From a virus, in IMG/VR virus record IMGVR_UViG_3300025087_000263, positions 1-28,151 of that record: a stretch of 28,151 nt of DNA. The stretch is one strand, 5' to 3'. This document shows positions 1-8,150 of this stretch, one piece after another. Position numbers and translations under genes: made by a program. The notes under the pieces are model-generated. The model was not told where the DNA came from, made no database searches, and saw only the letters and a list, made by a program, of their open reading frames with translations. Each line of letters begins with the position of its first letter. Position 1 is the stretch's first letter.

Positions 1-561
1 CGTTCCTCCGGTAATAGCATCATAGGTAAAATAGAGAGTTGCTGAATTAATTAAAGAACTTGGAGGAATGGTTAAATTTTGAAATCTTATGCCAATATCA
101 TAATCATCACTTGTTACATCGTCTTGCCCTATTTTCATGGTGCTAGCGTTATCGGTCCAGCTTGAGTTATCTGTCTCGTATCCGTCATCAGCACTTGCGG
201 ACACTTCAACGCTTATATCCGCTGTCCCTTGTAGGTTTCTGACAAATATTTTAGTTGATATATTTTTCCCATCTCCATCATCTTGGCTTCTCCAGGGACC
301 AATGACCTGATATTCAGACATATCTATACTTGACCCATTAGGAAGTAGACTCACCTCAGCGATAGAATCCTCAAACAGTGAAATATCCTGTTGAGTAAGG
401 ACAGGCACTGTAGACTTTGATTCGGTGATAAAATTGAAGATTGTACTTTGTCCAGAAGCTAGAATAGCTGATGCGGATATGGTAGGGCTAACTCTCACTA
501 AATCCAAATTCCTTTTTTTTACAGCAATAGGGTCTAAGTTTCTCTGGCTTTGTCTAGGCAT
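1..561 (-). CDS. Fibre-like virion protein, 3' end beyond window
   Basis: The frame is open from an ATG at 561 to the first base of the window, giving 187 codons and no stop, so the C-terminus is missing. The N-terminus is basic and polar (MPRQSQRNLDPIAVKKRNLD). The visible end carries a beta-rich stretch reading IPPSSLINSATLYFTYD, a type of strand pattern common in lectin-like or jelly-roll domains of secreted and phage fibre proteins. It lies downstream of the tail/neck genes, which fits a host-contact or baseplate-type protein. No Shine-Dalgarno is seen before the ATG, and the start lies inside the preceding 43-aa gene (28-nt overlap), so translation is probably coupled. The fibre role is an inference from composition and position. 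Confidence 0.7.
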   Translation of the reverse strand, partial: MPRQSQRNLDPIAVKKRNLDLVRVSPTISASAILASGQSTIFNFITESKSTVPVLTQQDISLFEDSIAEVSLLPNGSSIDMSEYQVIGPWRSQDDGDGKNISTKIFVRNLQGTADISVEVSASADDGYETDNSSWTDNASTMKIGQDDVTSDDYDIGIRFQNLTIPPSSLINSATLYFTYDAITGGT

Positions 562-665
562 AGTAAAAAGATAATTAAAACGATTATTAAGCAAATAACA
601 GGAATTAGAAGCATTAAAAGATTAGCAAACCAGATAAATTGGATTGTATAGATTAAATCTATCAT
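534..665 (-). CDS. 43-aa membrane microprotein
   Basis: A short gene whose ATG overlaps the TGA of the upstream 616-aa gene as ATGA, with a GAGGAGA ribosome site about 8 nt before the start. It ends in TAG inside the next gene. The product is almost entirely hydrophobic from residue 4 to residue 37 (a long run of I, L, V and F with a single Pro at 22), then a charged tail DKARET. It is expected to span the membrane once or to form a helical hairpin around the proline. A holin-like or virion-membrane role is possible, but nothing in the sequence fixes the function. The overlap, ribosome site and composition make it a real gene. Confidence 0.7.
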   Translation of the reverse strand: MIDLIYTIQFIWFANLLMLLIPVICLIIVLIIFLLCLDKARET

Positions 666-2512
666 CTGATCTTCTCCTCACTTAATGAGTTATAGTCAAA
701 ACTAAGCTCTATTACATTGGGGAAAGTTCCATCAACACTAGTTAAAGTAAAACCGAACTCAACCTCACCAAAGCGGTTAAAGATACCCACCTCTGCCTCT
801 GTACCAGTTGATGTGGCAGCAGTGCCAGCAGTGAATGAGCCCGACCTATCCAGCTGGTATTTAGTAGCCAGAGTTTCATTTGTTGCTAATGCCTTACATT
901 GGGCTTTAACTTGTAAAGCTAGTTTTTCCTTCCTGACATCTTCCGCATCAAAAATAAGGCTTTCATATACCCCTGATGTAACAGCACTAGCCCCAGGGAG
1001 TATCCTATCCACGCCATAGTTTGTATCGTCCCTCCAGGAGTAATACAGCTCATCCCCTATAACTTTGACAAAGCCTATTTTTACCGTAGTTCCTTGAGTT
1101 GTGCCTGTGGAGATTAAATGCAGTAAAACCAGGGCATCCTGCAATTTATTATCTTTTGCCCCATAAGCATAAATACCCTGCTCTAAGCCCGCAGAATCGT
1201 CTGTAGAGCCTCCAATACCGATTAAGGTGATACCATCTGAATGAGTAATTGCAGAAGGGTAGACATTTAAAACCTTACCCCTTGTTAGTTTGGGAGTATG
1301 AGAGATGGATTTTTCACCCAAACCCTCTCTTGAACCCTCATATAAAGCCCCTCTATTGCCGAATATCCCTCTTAATTTATTTCCTGAATTGGTGATAGCA
1401 TTTCCGGCTCCTGCCCATGTAGTATCGGTGTAAAAGTTCCAGGAGGGTTGAATAGTATCCCAGTAGAATATCCTTGACTCCTCAGCCTCATCAACAGAAG
1501 CCCCTTTATAACAAGTAACAATGACAAATTCATCTGTTTTATCAATTGATCTTACCTCAAACCCACGCTCTAAAAGTATCTTGTTGGGATCGTAACTAGC
1601 CTGGTCAAACACAGCCAGATAATCTTTATTCCCTATAATCAGCTTATCTTCAACTACAACCATTGAGTGAAATTCAGCATCGATCAAAGTCCCATAATTT
1701 ATCACATACTCCGCACCCTCTAAATCAGAGGCTACATTACTCGTTACTTTTGGCGCACCTGTTGTAGTTGAGGTAGTAACATGAAAATGGTAGTTATTAC
1801 CTATAATCAGTCTCAATGCAGTAGCAAAAGTAAAAGTATTATCGCCTGTAGTAACCGAGACAAAAGCAGTGGTTTTCGAGCCTATCGGATTGTTTTCACT
1901 ATCATGAACTGTTACTGTCCATGTTGGATCATCACCTGTATCGTTTATATCAATAACAAGTGATTTAAGAGGGTCTTTTCCTGCCTCAAAAGTCTGTATA
2001 TGGGTAGCACCCTCATTTATTGCTGTGGTTGTCGAATAGGTCTGTCCTGTGCCTCCCCCTGTATCCTGTATATCAGCAATAGCAGCATCCCACCAAGAAG
2101 TTAGAGCATCATCGAAAGCGGGAGTGCCGGATAACCTGCCATATCTACCAAGCTCTGTCGGAAGAGCATAAAATAAATAATCATCAAATACCTTTAATCC
2201 CTCACCTGTTGAGCCTGAAACTGTCCTTAAAGAAGACCAGGCATCAGCTGAGGTTTCCCTGTATATTTTCCCTCCTAAATCATAGAAATAACGGTTAGTA
2301 TCATAAGGTGAGCCATCCTCCATCCAAAAACATAGATTAGTAACTGTTGACCCTGACATTTTGGTCGGTGCTTTGGAAAGGGTTATATATGAGGGATCTT
2401 CAAATGGGTTTAAATTCTTAACAAACTTAGCAGAAAAAGGAATGTCTTTTTTTTCAGAGGTAGTTGCTATCCCACCGCTAAAGTCTCGGATAGAAATTGT
2501 ACGTATACTCAT
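662..2512 (-). CDS. Tail/neck structural protein, 616 aa
   Basis: A long beta-rich protein starting with a short basic segment (MSIRTISIRDFSGG) followed by a sequence typical of phage neck or tail-hub proteins that open with 'FSGG' and a list of residues mapped to the virion. Repeated short blocks such as DDYLFYAL, EDKLIIGNKDYLAVFD and DEFVIVTCYKG have the spacing of propeller-like blades. Position directly after the head-tail adaptor matches podovirus nozzle or stabilisation proteins, which close the portal channel. Start is joined to the adaptor stop by TAATATG. The structural class is well supported; the exact role (nozzle, stabiliser or hub) is inferred from gene order. Confidence 0.6.
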   Translation of the reverse strand: MSIRTISIRDFSGGIATTSEKKDIPFSAKFVKNLNPFEDPSYITLSKAPTKMSGSTVTNLCFWMEDGSPYDTNRYFYDLGGKIYRETSADAWSSLRTVSGSTGEGLKVFDDYLFYALPTELGRYGRLSGTPAFDDALTSWWDAAIADIQDTGGGTGQTYSTTTAINEGATHIQTFEAGKDPLKSLVIDINDTGDDPTWTVTVHDSENNPIGSKTTAFVSVTTGDNTFTFATALRLIIGNNYHFHVTTSTTTGAPKVTSNVASDLEGAEYVINYGTLIDAEFHSMVVVEDKLIIGNKDYLAVFDQASYDPNKILLERGFEVRSIDKTDEFVIVTCYKGASVDEAEESRIFYWDTIQPSWNFYTDTTWAGAGNAITNSGNKLRGIFGNRGALYEGSREGLGEKSISHTPKLTRGKVLNVYPSAITHSDGITLIGIGGSTDDSAGLEQGIYAYGAKDNKLQDALVLLHLISTGTTQGTTVKIGFVKVIGDELYYSWRDDTNYGVDRILPGASAVTSGVYESLIFDAEDVRKEKLALQVKAQCKALATNETLATKYQLDRSGSFTAGTAATSTGTEAEVGIFNRFGEVEFGFTLTSVDGTFPNVIELSFDYNSLSEEKIR

Positions 2513-2513
2513 A

Positions 2514-3488
2514 TTAAGATGTTGATAATATTGCGCTTCTTACAATAGGAAAATCTAAGGGGTCTCTAACAATAGGAGATCTGTCTAAAATCATTGAATC
2601 ATCCCTATCTTTATATGCATCAATTAAAGCTAACAACCCTCCATAATCACCATCCTTTTTAGCTTGCAAAGCTGTGACATTGTAATTACCTGACCAAAAG
2701 AAATTATCAAACCTTGTAGCGGTTTCTAAATCTTTCTGCTTCATGGCATAAAAGTCTGATATTGTGCCTATTGCCAAAAGATCATGCCCTTCTTCCGGTA
2801 TTTCAGGTGACTGACCCACCACATAAGTTGGAGTTGCTTCGGTAGCCTCTTCAAAATATGTTTCCAATTCAAAGGCTGCTGTACCTGCAGATATAGAACC
2901 TATCCGATACCATGATCCCCTTGGTTCTCCGCCTGAATCTGTCAAAGAAAACCAAAACCCAGCTTTTAGTGTTGTTGTAACACCCGTTGTTAAAGTAACT
3001 GTCTGATCGTTAACTGTAACGGCTGCTGTACCCGTCGAGTAATCCTCAAAATATAAAGGTACTGCCCTTTGTGTGTAGTTTATTGTTATAGTCCCATCAT
3101 CCTCAAAATCATAAGGCCAGATGCCGTAATCATTTGCCCGTCTAAAAAACCTTTCGGGGAAGTTACCCACTACGGTTTCAGCGTTAAGCCTATCCCATTC
3201 CTGCTGGGCATAGACAGGGGAAAGGGGATAATCAAATCCACCTATCGTAACTACAATAGATTCAATCTCCCTTAAATTAGGTGGATTGTAGTAATATTGT
3301 TGGGAATCACCATTAGCATCACCGGATGTTGCGCTTCTAGTTAAAACTTGTGTCCAGGTGTTTAATTTGTCAGTTACAACTTCATATCTTCTGTTTATTC
3401 TTTGTTTTAGGAAGGTTTTAATAGTTGAATTAGTCGTACCTGCCCCATCCTGAGCTGTAGTGATAATATCGGAAAAAGTTTGTCTCAT
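2514..3488 (-). CDS. Head-tail adaptor protein (SU10-adaptor-like)
   Basis: The 324-aa protein begins with a helical segment (TFSDIITTAQ...TIKTFLKQRINRRYEVV) and continues with the pattern PERFFRRANDYGIWPYDFEDDGTITINYTQR, which resembles the 'PExxxxRGNxxxxxPxPxxxxTixxxYxR' core of adaptor proteins that dock on the portal in SU10-like and P22-like phages. A beta-rich insert occupies about residues 145-220, and the C-terminal part is helical (DLLAIGTISDFYAMKQKD). It would connect the portal ring to the tail nozzle. The gene follows a promoter-hairpin leader and precedes the 616-aa tail protein. The family call rests on motif resemblance, without a search. Confidence 0.6.
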   Translation of the reverse strand: MRQTFSDIITTAQDGAGTTNSTIKTFLKQRINRRYEVVTDKLNTWTQVLTRSATSGDANGDSQQYYYNPPNLREIESIVVTIGGFDYPLSPVYAQQEWDRLNAETVVGNFPERFFRRANDYGIWPYDFEDDGTITINYTQRAVPLYFEDYSTGTAAVTVNDQTVTLTTGVTTTLKAGFWFSLTDSGGEPRGSWYRIGSISAGTAAFELETYFEEATEATPTYVVGQSPEIPEEGHDLLAIGTISDFYAMKQKDLETATRFDNFFWSGNYNVTALQAKKDGDYGGLLALIDAYKDRDDSMILDRSPIVRDPLDFPIVRSAILSTS

Positions 3489-3505
3489 AATTTAACAATA
3501 AAAAA

Positions 3506-3528
3506 GCCCCACGCAAAAAACGTGAGGC
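3506..3528 (-). terminator. Leader hairpin with T-tract before adaptor gene
   Basis: On the minus strand GCCTCACG pairs with CGTGGGGC-type sequence around a T6 loop, with one G-T pair, followed by CTTTTTT. It has the form of an intrinsic terminator for the 417-aa gene upstream (stop at 3558). However, the TATAAT box lies upstream of it, so it also falls in the 5' leader of the adaptor mRNA. Confidence 0.6.
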
Positions 3529-3550
3529 AAATACCTATGAGTATATTATA
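3529..3550 (-). promoter_or_regulatory. Promoter -10 and start motif for adaptor unit
   Basis: Minus strand reads TGTTATAAT at 3553-3545 (extended -10), then seven bases and TAGGTATTTGCC, a variant of the 12-mer shared by six gene starts in this window. No good -35 is present at 17-18 bp (TACCTT). The bases from the -10 to the start codon are nearly the same as in the portal leader. Confidence 0.55.
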
Positions 3551-3557
3551 ACACTAA

Positions 3558-4811
3558 TCAGCGCGGGAAAGGTACTACGCCCATGCCTATAATATCCTTG
3601 ACTACAGTAGTTGGTATTGATCCTACTACCAAATATAAAAACTGTCTGGCTGTAGCATCGGCAGTTCCATAATTTAGGGTAAAATCATCTGAATTGAAGG
3701 AATCCAAGTCTGCATCTGCTTCAGTTGTTGGCCCACCCGATGCTTCTGTTAAATGTTTTAATACAGCAGTTCTATCTAAATCAGATTTAGCTACTGTATC
3801 AGCTTGGTTATCTAAGTCCCCAATCCAAATATGCCCTCTCTGTGTAGTAGATGAAGCAGCACCTAATGAATTTCTACCGCTAGTTATAATCGAGGTAGTG
3901 GCTATATTATTAAAACCTGTTAGCAAAAGTCCTGTTGGAGTAAATCCTATACCAGACGTTGCTTGAGTACCCGTAGAGGTCTTTTGTGTATCAGCTCCTA
4001 CTTTATACTGTCCGCCTTTTAGGGCTAAATAAAAGATTTGTCCAGCTTCAGCAACTATGGTTGTCCAATTTAGGGTAAAACCATCACTATCAAGGCTAAC
4101 CAGCACTGCCTCCTTATTCTTTGTATCAGTAAAGGGATCAATCATTGCAAAAATGGAAGCTGTGCGTTGATACCGTGCTGTATCGCTAGGATCAGAAGCA
4201 TTCCCCTCTGTTTTCCATGAAGATACCCATTGTGCCGAGGAACTTGTACCAACCCCAAGTGACCATTGAATATGATGAAATCCGCCAGGAAGCGTGCTGT
4301 CCAAATGGCGTGGAGAAAAAAGGAGTAAACAGTCTGGTTGAAATCCTACGCCTGTTGTTCCTGCATTTCCTACAACAAGGGGATTTGTAAAACTTCCTGC
4401 TTTGACATTGCTTAAATCTGTGCCCCCCAAAGCTATATAGTTTATTACCCTTGATGTGGCATCGGCTGTAGTAACATTTATGGTAAACCCATCAGCATCT
4501 TGAGAAACAAAATCAGCAGCAGCCAAAACAGTATTGGCAGTATTGATAAAAGTGAGGCATTTTGTGTTATCTAAACGGTCTCTGGCAGCAGCAGTAGCAG
4601 CAGCATCATTCGAGATTCCCATTCCTGTCCATCTCTCTGTTGACGAAATAGCACAGCCCAACATCTCATTTGCATTAGCCCCCGACCCGTCAGCAGTTAA
4701 AGCATTGGCGAAAAAGAGAATGACTTTTGGTTGAAACCCCACTCCTGTAATCGCTTGATTACCGGTTGAGGTATTCATGGAAAATGATCCAACATAAGTA
4801 GAGAGTGCCAT
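3558..4811 (-). CDS. Fibre-like protein with three tandem domains
   Basis: The 417-aa protein is built from three copies of a domain of about 130 residues (roughly 5-130, 135-265 and 270-410). Each opens with a GxQxxxGxGFxP block (GVGFQPKVILFF, GVGFQPDCLLLF, GIGFTPTGLLLT) and closes with a DGFTxNxxTxxA....YxAL block. This is the repeat style of receptor-binding or decoration fibres. Start is coupled to the 111-aa gene by TAATATG. Host-surface binding is inferred from repetition, beta-rich content and location among tail genes. Confidence 0.6.
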   Translation of the reverse strand: MALSTYVGSFSMNTSTGNQAITGVGFQPKVILFFANALTADGSGANANEMLGCAISSTERWTGMGISNDAAATAAARDRLDNTKCLTFINTANTVLAAADFVSQDADGFTINVTTADATSRVINYIALGGTDLSNVKAGSFTNPLVVGNAGTTGVGFQPDCLLLFSPRHLDSTLPGGFHHIQWSLGVGTSSSAQWVSSWKTEGNASDPSDTARYQRTASIFAMIDPFTDTKNKEAVLVSLDSDGFTLNWTTIVAEAGQIFYLALKGGQYKVGADTQKTSTGTQATSGIGFTPTGLLLTGFNNIATTSIITSGRNSLGAASSTTQRGHIWIGDLDNQADTVAKSDLDRTAVLKHLTEASGGPTTEADADLDSFNSDDFTLNYGTADATARQFLYLVVGSIPTTVVKDIIGMGVVPFPR

Positions 4812-4812
4812 A

Positions 4813-5148
4813 TTATCCTAATAGAGCTAAATATTTAGTTGCGAAAGTTCTAACTTCAATAGGCAGAAGAACATTTTTCTCAATATCTTGTAGGGATTGT
4901 TTTAATTCTGCTAATTTCCGTAGTTGTTCAGACTCCAAATATGCTCTATCAACACCTGCTTCTTTTGCCTCAATAGTAGTTGCTGCCACTTTTTTATCAG
5001 CTAAATCTAATTTCCAGGGGCCATTTGCCAAATCAATATCCTGGGACAAATCAACCACTGTTTCATCTGTGGAAATAGATGGGTTGATATCAGTTGTGAT
5101 CCTTCTAATTACTCTGGTTTTTGTTTCTATAATTGCTTTTTGTGACAT
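4813..5148 (-). CDS. Small virion-region protein, 111 aa, unknown
   Basis: Not recognised. The N-terminal half is polar and strand-like (KAIIETKTRVIRRITTDINPS); the C-terminal half is a helical, charged stretch with heptad-like leucines (about residues 60-95) that could form a coiled coil. It sits between two fibre-like proteins, so a fibre-assembly or connector role is possible. It has the strongest ribosome site in the structural region, AAGGAGGTG six bases before ATG, in contrast to its neighbours, most of which have none; high translation is expected. Confidence 0.6.
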   Translation of the reverse strand: MSQKAIIETKTRVIRRITTDINPSISTDETVVDLSQDIDLANGPWKLDLADKKVAATTIEAKEAGVDRAYLESEQLRKLAELKQSLQDIEKNVLLPIEVRTFATKYLALLG

Positions 5149-5149
5149 T

Positions 5150-5158
5150 TTTTCACCT
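5150..5158 (-). promoter_or_regulatory. Strong Shine-Dalgarno of the 111-aa gene
   Basis: Minus strand AAGGAGGTG lies immediately before the run of A that precedes the ATG at 5148. It also overlaps the stop region of the upstream 421-aa gene. It shows that the host ribosome has a canonical anti-SD sequence even though many genes here lack one. Confidence 0.7.
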
Positions 5159-5160
5159 CC

Positions 5161-6426
5161 TTATACCTCGTATCCTGTAACTATCCCCTGAATGTTGCCC
5201 GCGCTAGTTGTAAGCAGGAGATCGGAAGCATCTTCCCCGCTAAATACAGGAGTTTTAAAGGGTCGTGACATTCCACTATTAGCAGCATAAGCACCACCAA
5301 TTCCTACTACTGAATCCCCTGCTGCCAAATCATCCTCAAATGTTACAGTGGCAGCAGCAGAAACAACATAATGAATATCGGTGATATACCATCTTTTACC
5401 TGCCGCAGGACTCCAAATGATTGCATCTGTTTGTGCGCCAGTTAGATTGAATGTTTTATTGACCTTATTACTTCCAAGTACTGCAAAATCTTCTTCTGAA
5501 TCTATTACATGAATTGCCCCCGATTTCGAATGAGAGGTAGGGATATAATCTAAATCTGTCCCCGCTAAAGCTACATTGGGAGTATCATTCCTTACCCCCA
5601 GATTCATTACGCCCGTATCACCCGAAGTATGTCCAGCATCTTCAGCTTTACCCAGGTTTGTTGCACCAGTTCCAGGCACAACAGATGATGTTATAGAAGC
5701 TAAGGTGACATCATTGTTTGTTCCTAAATTAACCAAGGTTCCATCTGTAGAATCGCCTTTTTGCCTATCCCAGGTTGTTCCATCAAAAACATATCCTAAA
5801 GCACTGACATTGATTGTATCCGTAGTATTTACTAGATCATCAGCTTGGGTAGTAGTAATTAAAGAAGCTGTACCCAAAACATTGGAAAAATCAGTTCCCA
5901 ACATCACATCTTGTGAATCTTGGACAGCAAAAGTGCCAGCATTAGAAACAGGTTGTGTAGCTTGCCAAAAGGTGCCACTTACGGGAACCGTTGCCCCACT
6001 TGCAGCAATATTTACATCCATTTGGGAGGAAGCATTTATAGCAGCTGCAAGTTCAGTAAGCCCTGTATTGGTTACAGCTACGGCATTCGTAATGGAAGTA
6101 ATTGTTCCTGAAGTTACAGTAATATCATTATTCGTACCTAGATTAACTAGCAAACCATCCGCTACAGTCCCTTGTATTGGCAGAAGGGTACTAGAAGCCC
6201 CCTCCATTAGCATAGCTGTACCAGTAATAGTAGTATCGGTATCGCCTTCGGTATATTGGGTTAAACCTAATATAGTGTCTATACCAACGATATGAACAGT
6301 TAAACCTCTAGTGGTAGTATCATATTGAAAAGGCCTAATAGAAGCTGCTGAATCAGTCGCAGAAGACACCCCCCCTACTGCTGCTATGAAATTTTGATCT
6401 TTTGGAAGCACACCCGCTGTAGCCAT
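5161..6426 (-). CDS. Beta-rich virion/fibre protein, 421 aa
   Basis: Low-charge, Thr/Ala/Gly/Val-rich protein of the kind found in phage fibres and capsid spikes. It contains the phrase SGTFWQATQPVS near residue 150, which recurs in many phage structural proteins, and an internal repeat DGxLVNLGTNND(I/V)T at about residues 89-101 and 225-237. The last about 110 residues look like a compact beta domain (GKRWYITDIHYVVSAAATVT). It begins a transcription unit behind its own promoter and hairpin leader; no Shine-Dalgarno is present. Placed upstream of the 111-aa and 417-aa genes, which end the unit. Confidence 0.6.
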   Translation of the reverse strand: MATAGVLPKDQNFIAAVGGVSSATDSAASIRPFQYDTTTRGLTVHIVGIDTILGLTQYTEGDTDTTITGTAMLMEGASSTLLPIQGTVADGLLVNLGTNNDITVTSGTITSITNAVAVTNTGLTELAAAINASSQMDVNIAASGATVPVSGTFWQATQPVSNAGTFAVQDSQDVMLGTDFSNVLGTASLITTTQADDLVNTTDTINVSALGYVFDGTTWDRQKGDSTDGTLVNLGTNNDVTLASITSSVVPGTGATNLGKAEDAGHTSGDTGVMNLGVRNDTPNVALAGTDLDYIPTSHSKSGAIHVIDSEEDFAVLGSNKVNKTFNLTGAQTDAIIWSPAAGKRWYITDIHYVVSAAATVTFEDDLAAGDSVVGIGGAYAANSGMSRPFKTPVFSGEDASDLLLTTSAGNIQGIVTGYEV

Positions 6427-6442
6427 AATTTAAATAATAAAA

Positions 6443-6464
6443 ACCCACACTCAAAAGTGTGGGT
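6443..6464 (-). terminator. Leader hairpin with T-tract before 421-aa gene
   Basis: Perfect 8-bp stem ACCCACAC/GTGTGGGT with a TTTTGA loop followed by TTTTATTATTT on the minus strand. It is 26 bases after the coiled-coil gene stop at 6490, yet downstream of the TATAAT at 6486, so it lies inside the leader of the 421-aa gene mRNA. Confidence 0.65.
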
Positions 6465-6489
6465 AAATTCCCATAAGTTAATTATACCA
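6461..6489 (-). promoter_or_regulatory. Promoter -10 and start motif for 421-aa unit
   Basis: TGGTATAAT (extended -10; TATAAT at 6486-6481), seven bases, then TGGGAATTTACC, a near-perfect copy of the shared 12-mer. The -35 region is poor (AAATAC at 18 bp), so the extended -10 probably compensates. Confidence 0.6.
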
Positions 6490-6996
6490 TTAAATAGAGC
6501 CTAAGTATTTGTCCACCTCTTGCCTGTCCCTTTTTAATCTCTCCTCTTTAATCTTCAACATCTGGGCTAAATTCTGCATTCCCTCTGTCTGTACTTTGAC
6601 CTTATTTTCCCCTTCCATAAGTATCTGCTTTGCTTTTTCAAGCTCTTTTTCTCTTGATTCTAGCCTTAACTTATCTTTAGATACCTCTTCTTTATCATTA
6701 TCTAATTTTTCTTTATCTATAACCATTCTTTGCCACTCGTCCTGTAGTTTCTGTTGTTTAGCCTCAATTTCTATTTTTTCTTTCTCATTTTGTCTTTTAA
6801 TTTCCTCTATAAAATGAGTTTCTTCTAAGACTTTTGATTCTCTCTGGGCTACTTTTAATTCCCTTACATTAAGGGTATTTTCTTTATCTGTCAATTCTCT
6901 ATCCTTAATCTCCGAATTGGCAATTAAAATTTCAACATTTGCCAATTCATTATTTAATCCTAATGCTAGATTTTTAACTTTTTCAAATGGATTCAT
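6490..6996 (-). CDS. Coiled-coil protein, 168 aa
   Basis: Almost the whole chain from residue 15 to 160 is charged heptad sequence rich in E, K, L and Q, with no Pro or Gly in the central part; it will form a long coiled coil. No enzymatic motif. Start overlaps the preceding stop as ATGA. Located before the fibre genes, it could be an assembly chaperone, an internal virion protein or a spacer rod. No family assigned. Confidence 0.6.
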   Translation of the reverse strand: MNPFEKVKNLALGLNNELANVEILIANSEIKDRELTDKENTLNVRELKVAQRESKVLEETHFIEEIKRQNEKEKIEIEAKQQKLQDEWQRMVIDKEKLDNDKEEVSKDKLRLESREKELEKAKQILMEGENKVKVQTEGMQNLAQMLKIKEERLKRDRQEVDKYLGSI

Positions 6997-7226
6997 ACCC
7001 TAATTACCTTTCTCAATTCTTCTCGCCTTTTTTCATAATTTGAATTAGCTGGGGGAGATTGCCAAAGCATCCGCTCTATAAGTTTACTTTCTAAAAGATC
7101 AGCCACATGATCCTCAAATTCTTTAATCTCACCCGCTTTTAGAGTGTGATACTGGGGATTTTCACCATATTGATCTATATAGGTGTTGATATCTTCCAAA
7201 GAAGGATTATATAGACTTCTGCTCAT
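6993..7226 (-). CDS. Small unknown protein, 77 aa
   Basis: Not recognised. Mixed charged sequence (SLEDINTYIDQYGENPQYHTLKAGE) followed by a predicted helix (EIKEFEDHVADLLESKLIERML) and a basic tail. It overlaps the preceding gene by 20 nt and shares its TGA with the ATG of the coiled-coil gene, showing tight translational coupling. Function unknown; gene is supported by packing and codon pattern. Confidence 0.55.
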   Translation of the reverse strand: MSRSLYNPSLEDINTYIDQYGENPQYHTLKAGEIKEFEDHVADLLESKLIERMLWQSPPANSNYEKRREELRKVIRV

Positions 7227-7410
7227 CTATCTTCTTCTCCAATTCATTGAAGGCTAATAGAAGTTCTATTATAATCTGGGTTTTAACATGGTTGGTAATT
7301 CCACCCGATCCTGATATGACCTGCATTTTAACTCTTAAATCATCTGCTGTAACACGGATCTTTACGATATTTGAAACTGATAAAAAGAGGTTCTCTGAAA
7401 TACTATTCAT
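7207..7410 (-). CDS. Small unknown protein, 67 aa
   Basis: The frame is open from an ATG at 7422, but the ATG at 7410 is chosen because GAGGAGGAAG immediately precedes it as a ribosome site; that gives MNSISENLFLSVSN as the start and an 8-nt overlap with the upstream gene. The sequence alternates strand-like and helical parts (IVKIRVTADDLRVKMQVI; TQIIIELLLAFNELEKKIDEQ). No family recognised. It sits in the small-gene run between the zinc-finger protein and the coiled-coil protein. Confidence 0.55.
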   Translation of the reverse strand: MNSISENLFLSVSNIVKIRVTADDLRVKMQVISGSGGITNHVKTQIIIELLLAFNELEKKIDEQKSI

Positions 7411-8149
7411 CTTCCTCCTCAACTATTTTAGGAGTATCTGGTTGTACTGGCTCTTTATGACTTCTTCTGTGACTCTGTAACCCAAAATCACTGGCGCACT
7501 CTTTTCCGCATACATCACACACTAAGCTAGTAGCAACCTTAGGTTCATCTGTTTGATTTTGGGTCATTGTAGCTTGTTGTGGGGCATTTTCGTCAATATC
7601 TGCTGGTGGAGTAGGCGTAATAGTCGGTTGACCACCTAAAACATCAATCCCTGGGTCAAATTCTGAGATGTGCTGTTTTCTATCTGTTGGCTGCTGGGTT
7701 TGTCCCCTAAGTCCATACTCTTTAACCAGACCTCCATCAAGTATTCTAACTATCTGCTCCCTTTTGCCCATTAAACTTTTAAGATTCCTGTTTTCAAGTC
7801 TTGGTTGTTCTGTGTGCAAATCCATCTTAGGGAAACCCCTTTGTAATCTTTTCTCATTTTCCTCAATAATAGCCCTATCTGATTTAACAGTAATTATCTT
7901 TTGTGACATTTCCTCAAGATATTTAATTCTGACATAGTTAGGGACTATTGCTTCCCCATTTCTATCCCTTTCTTTAGCTGGAATAGTCCATACCTCTGGT
8001 GAGATTTTGGCATTTAGGATAACTTCATAGGGTTGGTTGGTGGGATTAAAAACTTTGTATAGATCCCTGCTTTTACGCTCCAGTTCTACCCTTTGAATAT
8101 CAGCATTTCTTTTAGCTCCTGCAGATGGCCCGATAACATTAGGCTCCAT
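7403..8149 (-). CDS. Virion-region protein with C-terminal C2H2 zinc finger
   Basis: The start is placed at 8149 rather than at the more upstream ATG at 8188, because 8149 sits on the recurrent TAATATG junction after the upstream gene; this gives 248 aa. The N-terminal about 160 residues form a basic mixed domain, followed by a Pro/Thr/Gln-rich linker and a single C2H2 finger, C211-x2-C214-x12-H227-x3-H231, with the hydrophobic spacing of a true finger (VCDVCGKECASDFGLQSHRR). The tail ends in EEEDE. Single C2H2 fingers occur in some phage head or tail proteins and could bind DNA or act as a structural clasp. The overall family is not recognised. Confidence 0.6.
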   Translation of the reverse strand: MEPNVIGPSAGAKRNADIQRVELERKSRDLYKVFNPTNQPYEVILNAKISPEVWTIPAKERDRNGEAIVPNYVRIKYLEEMSQKIITVKSDRAIIEENEKRLQRGFPKMDLHTEQPRLENRNLKSLMGKREQIVRILDGGLVKEYGLRGQTQQPTDRKQHISEFDPGIDVLGGQPTITPTPPADIDENAPQQATMTQNQTDEPKVATSLVCDVCGKECASDFGLQSHRRSHKEPVQPDTPKIVEEEDE

Positions 8150-8150
8150 A

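Noticed and set aside
5576-6295. 239-aa plus-strand open frame
   Set aside because: Antisense to the 421-aa fibre-like gene; no ribosome site, codon pattern is that of a mirror frame, and all neighbouring genes are on the minus strand.
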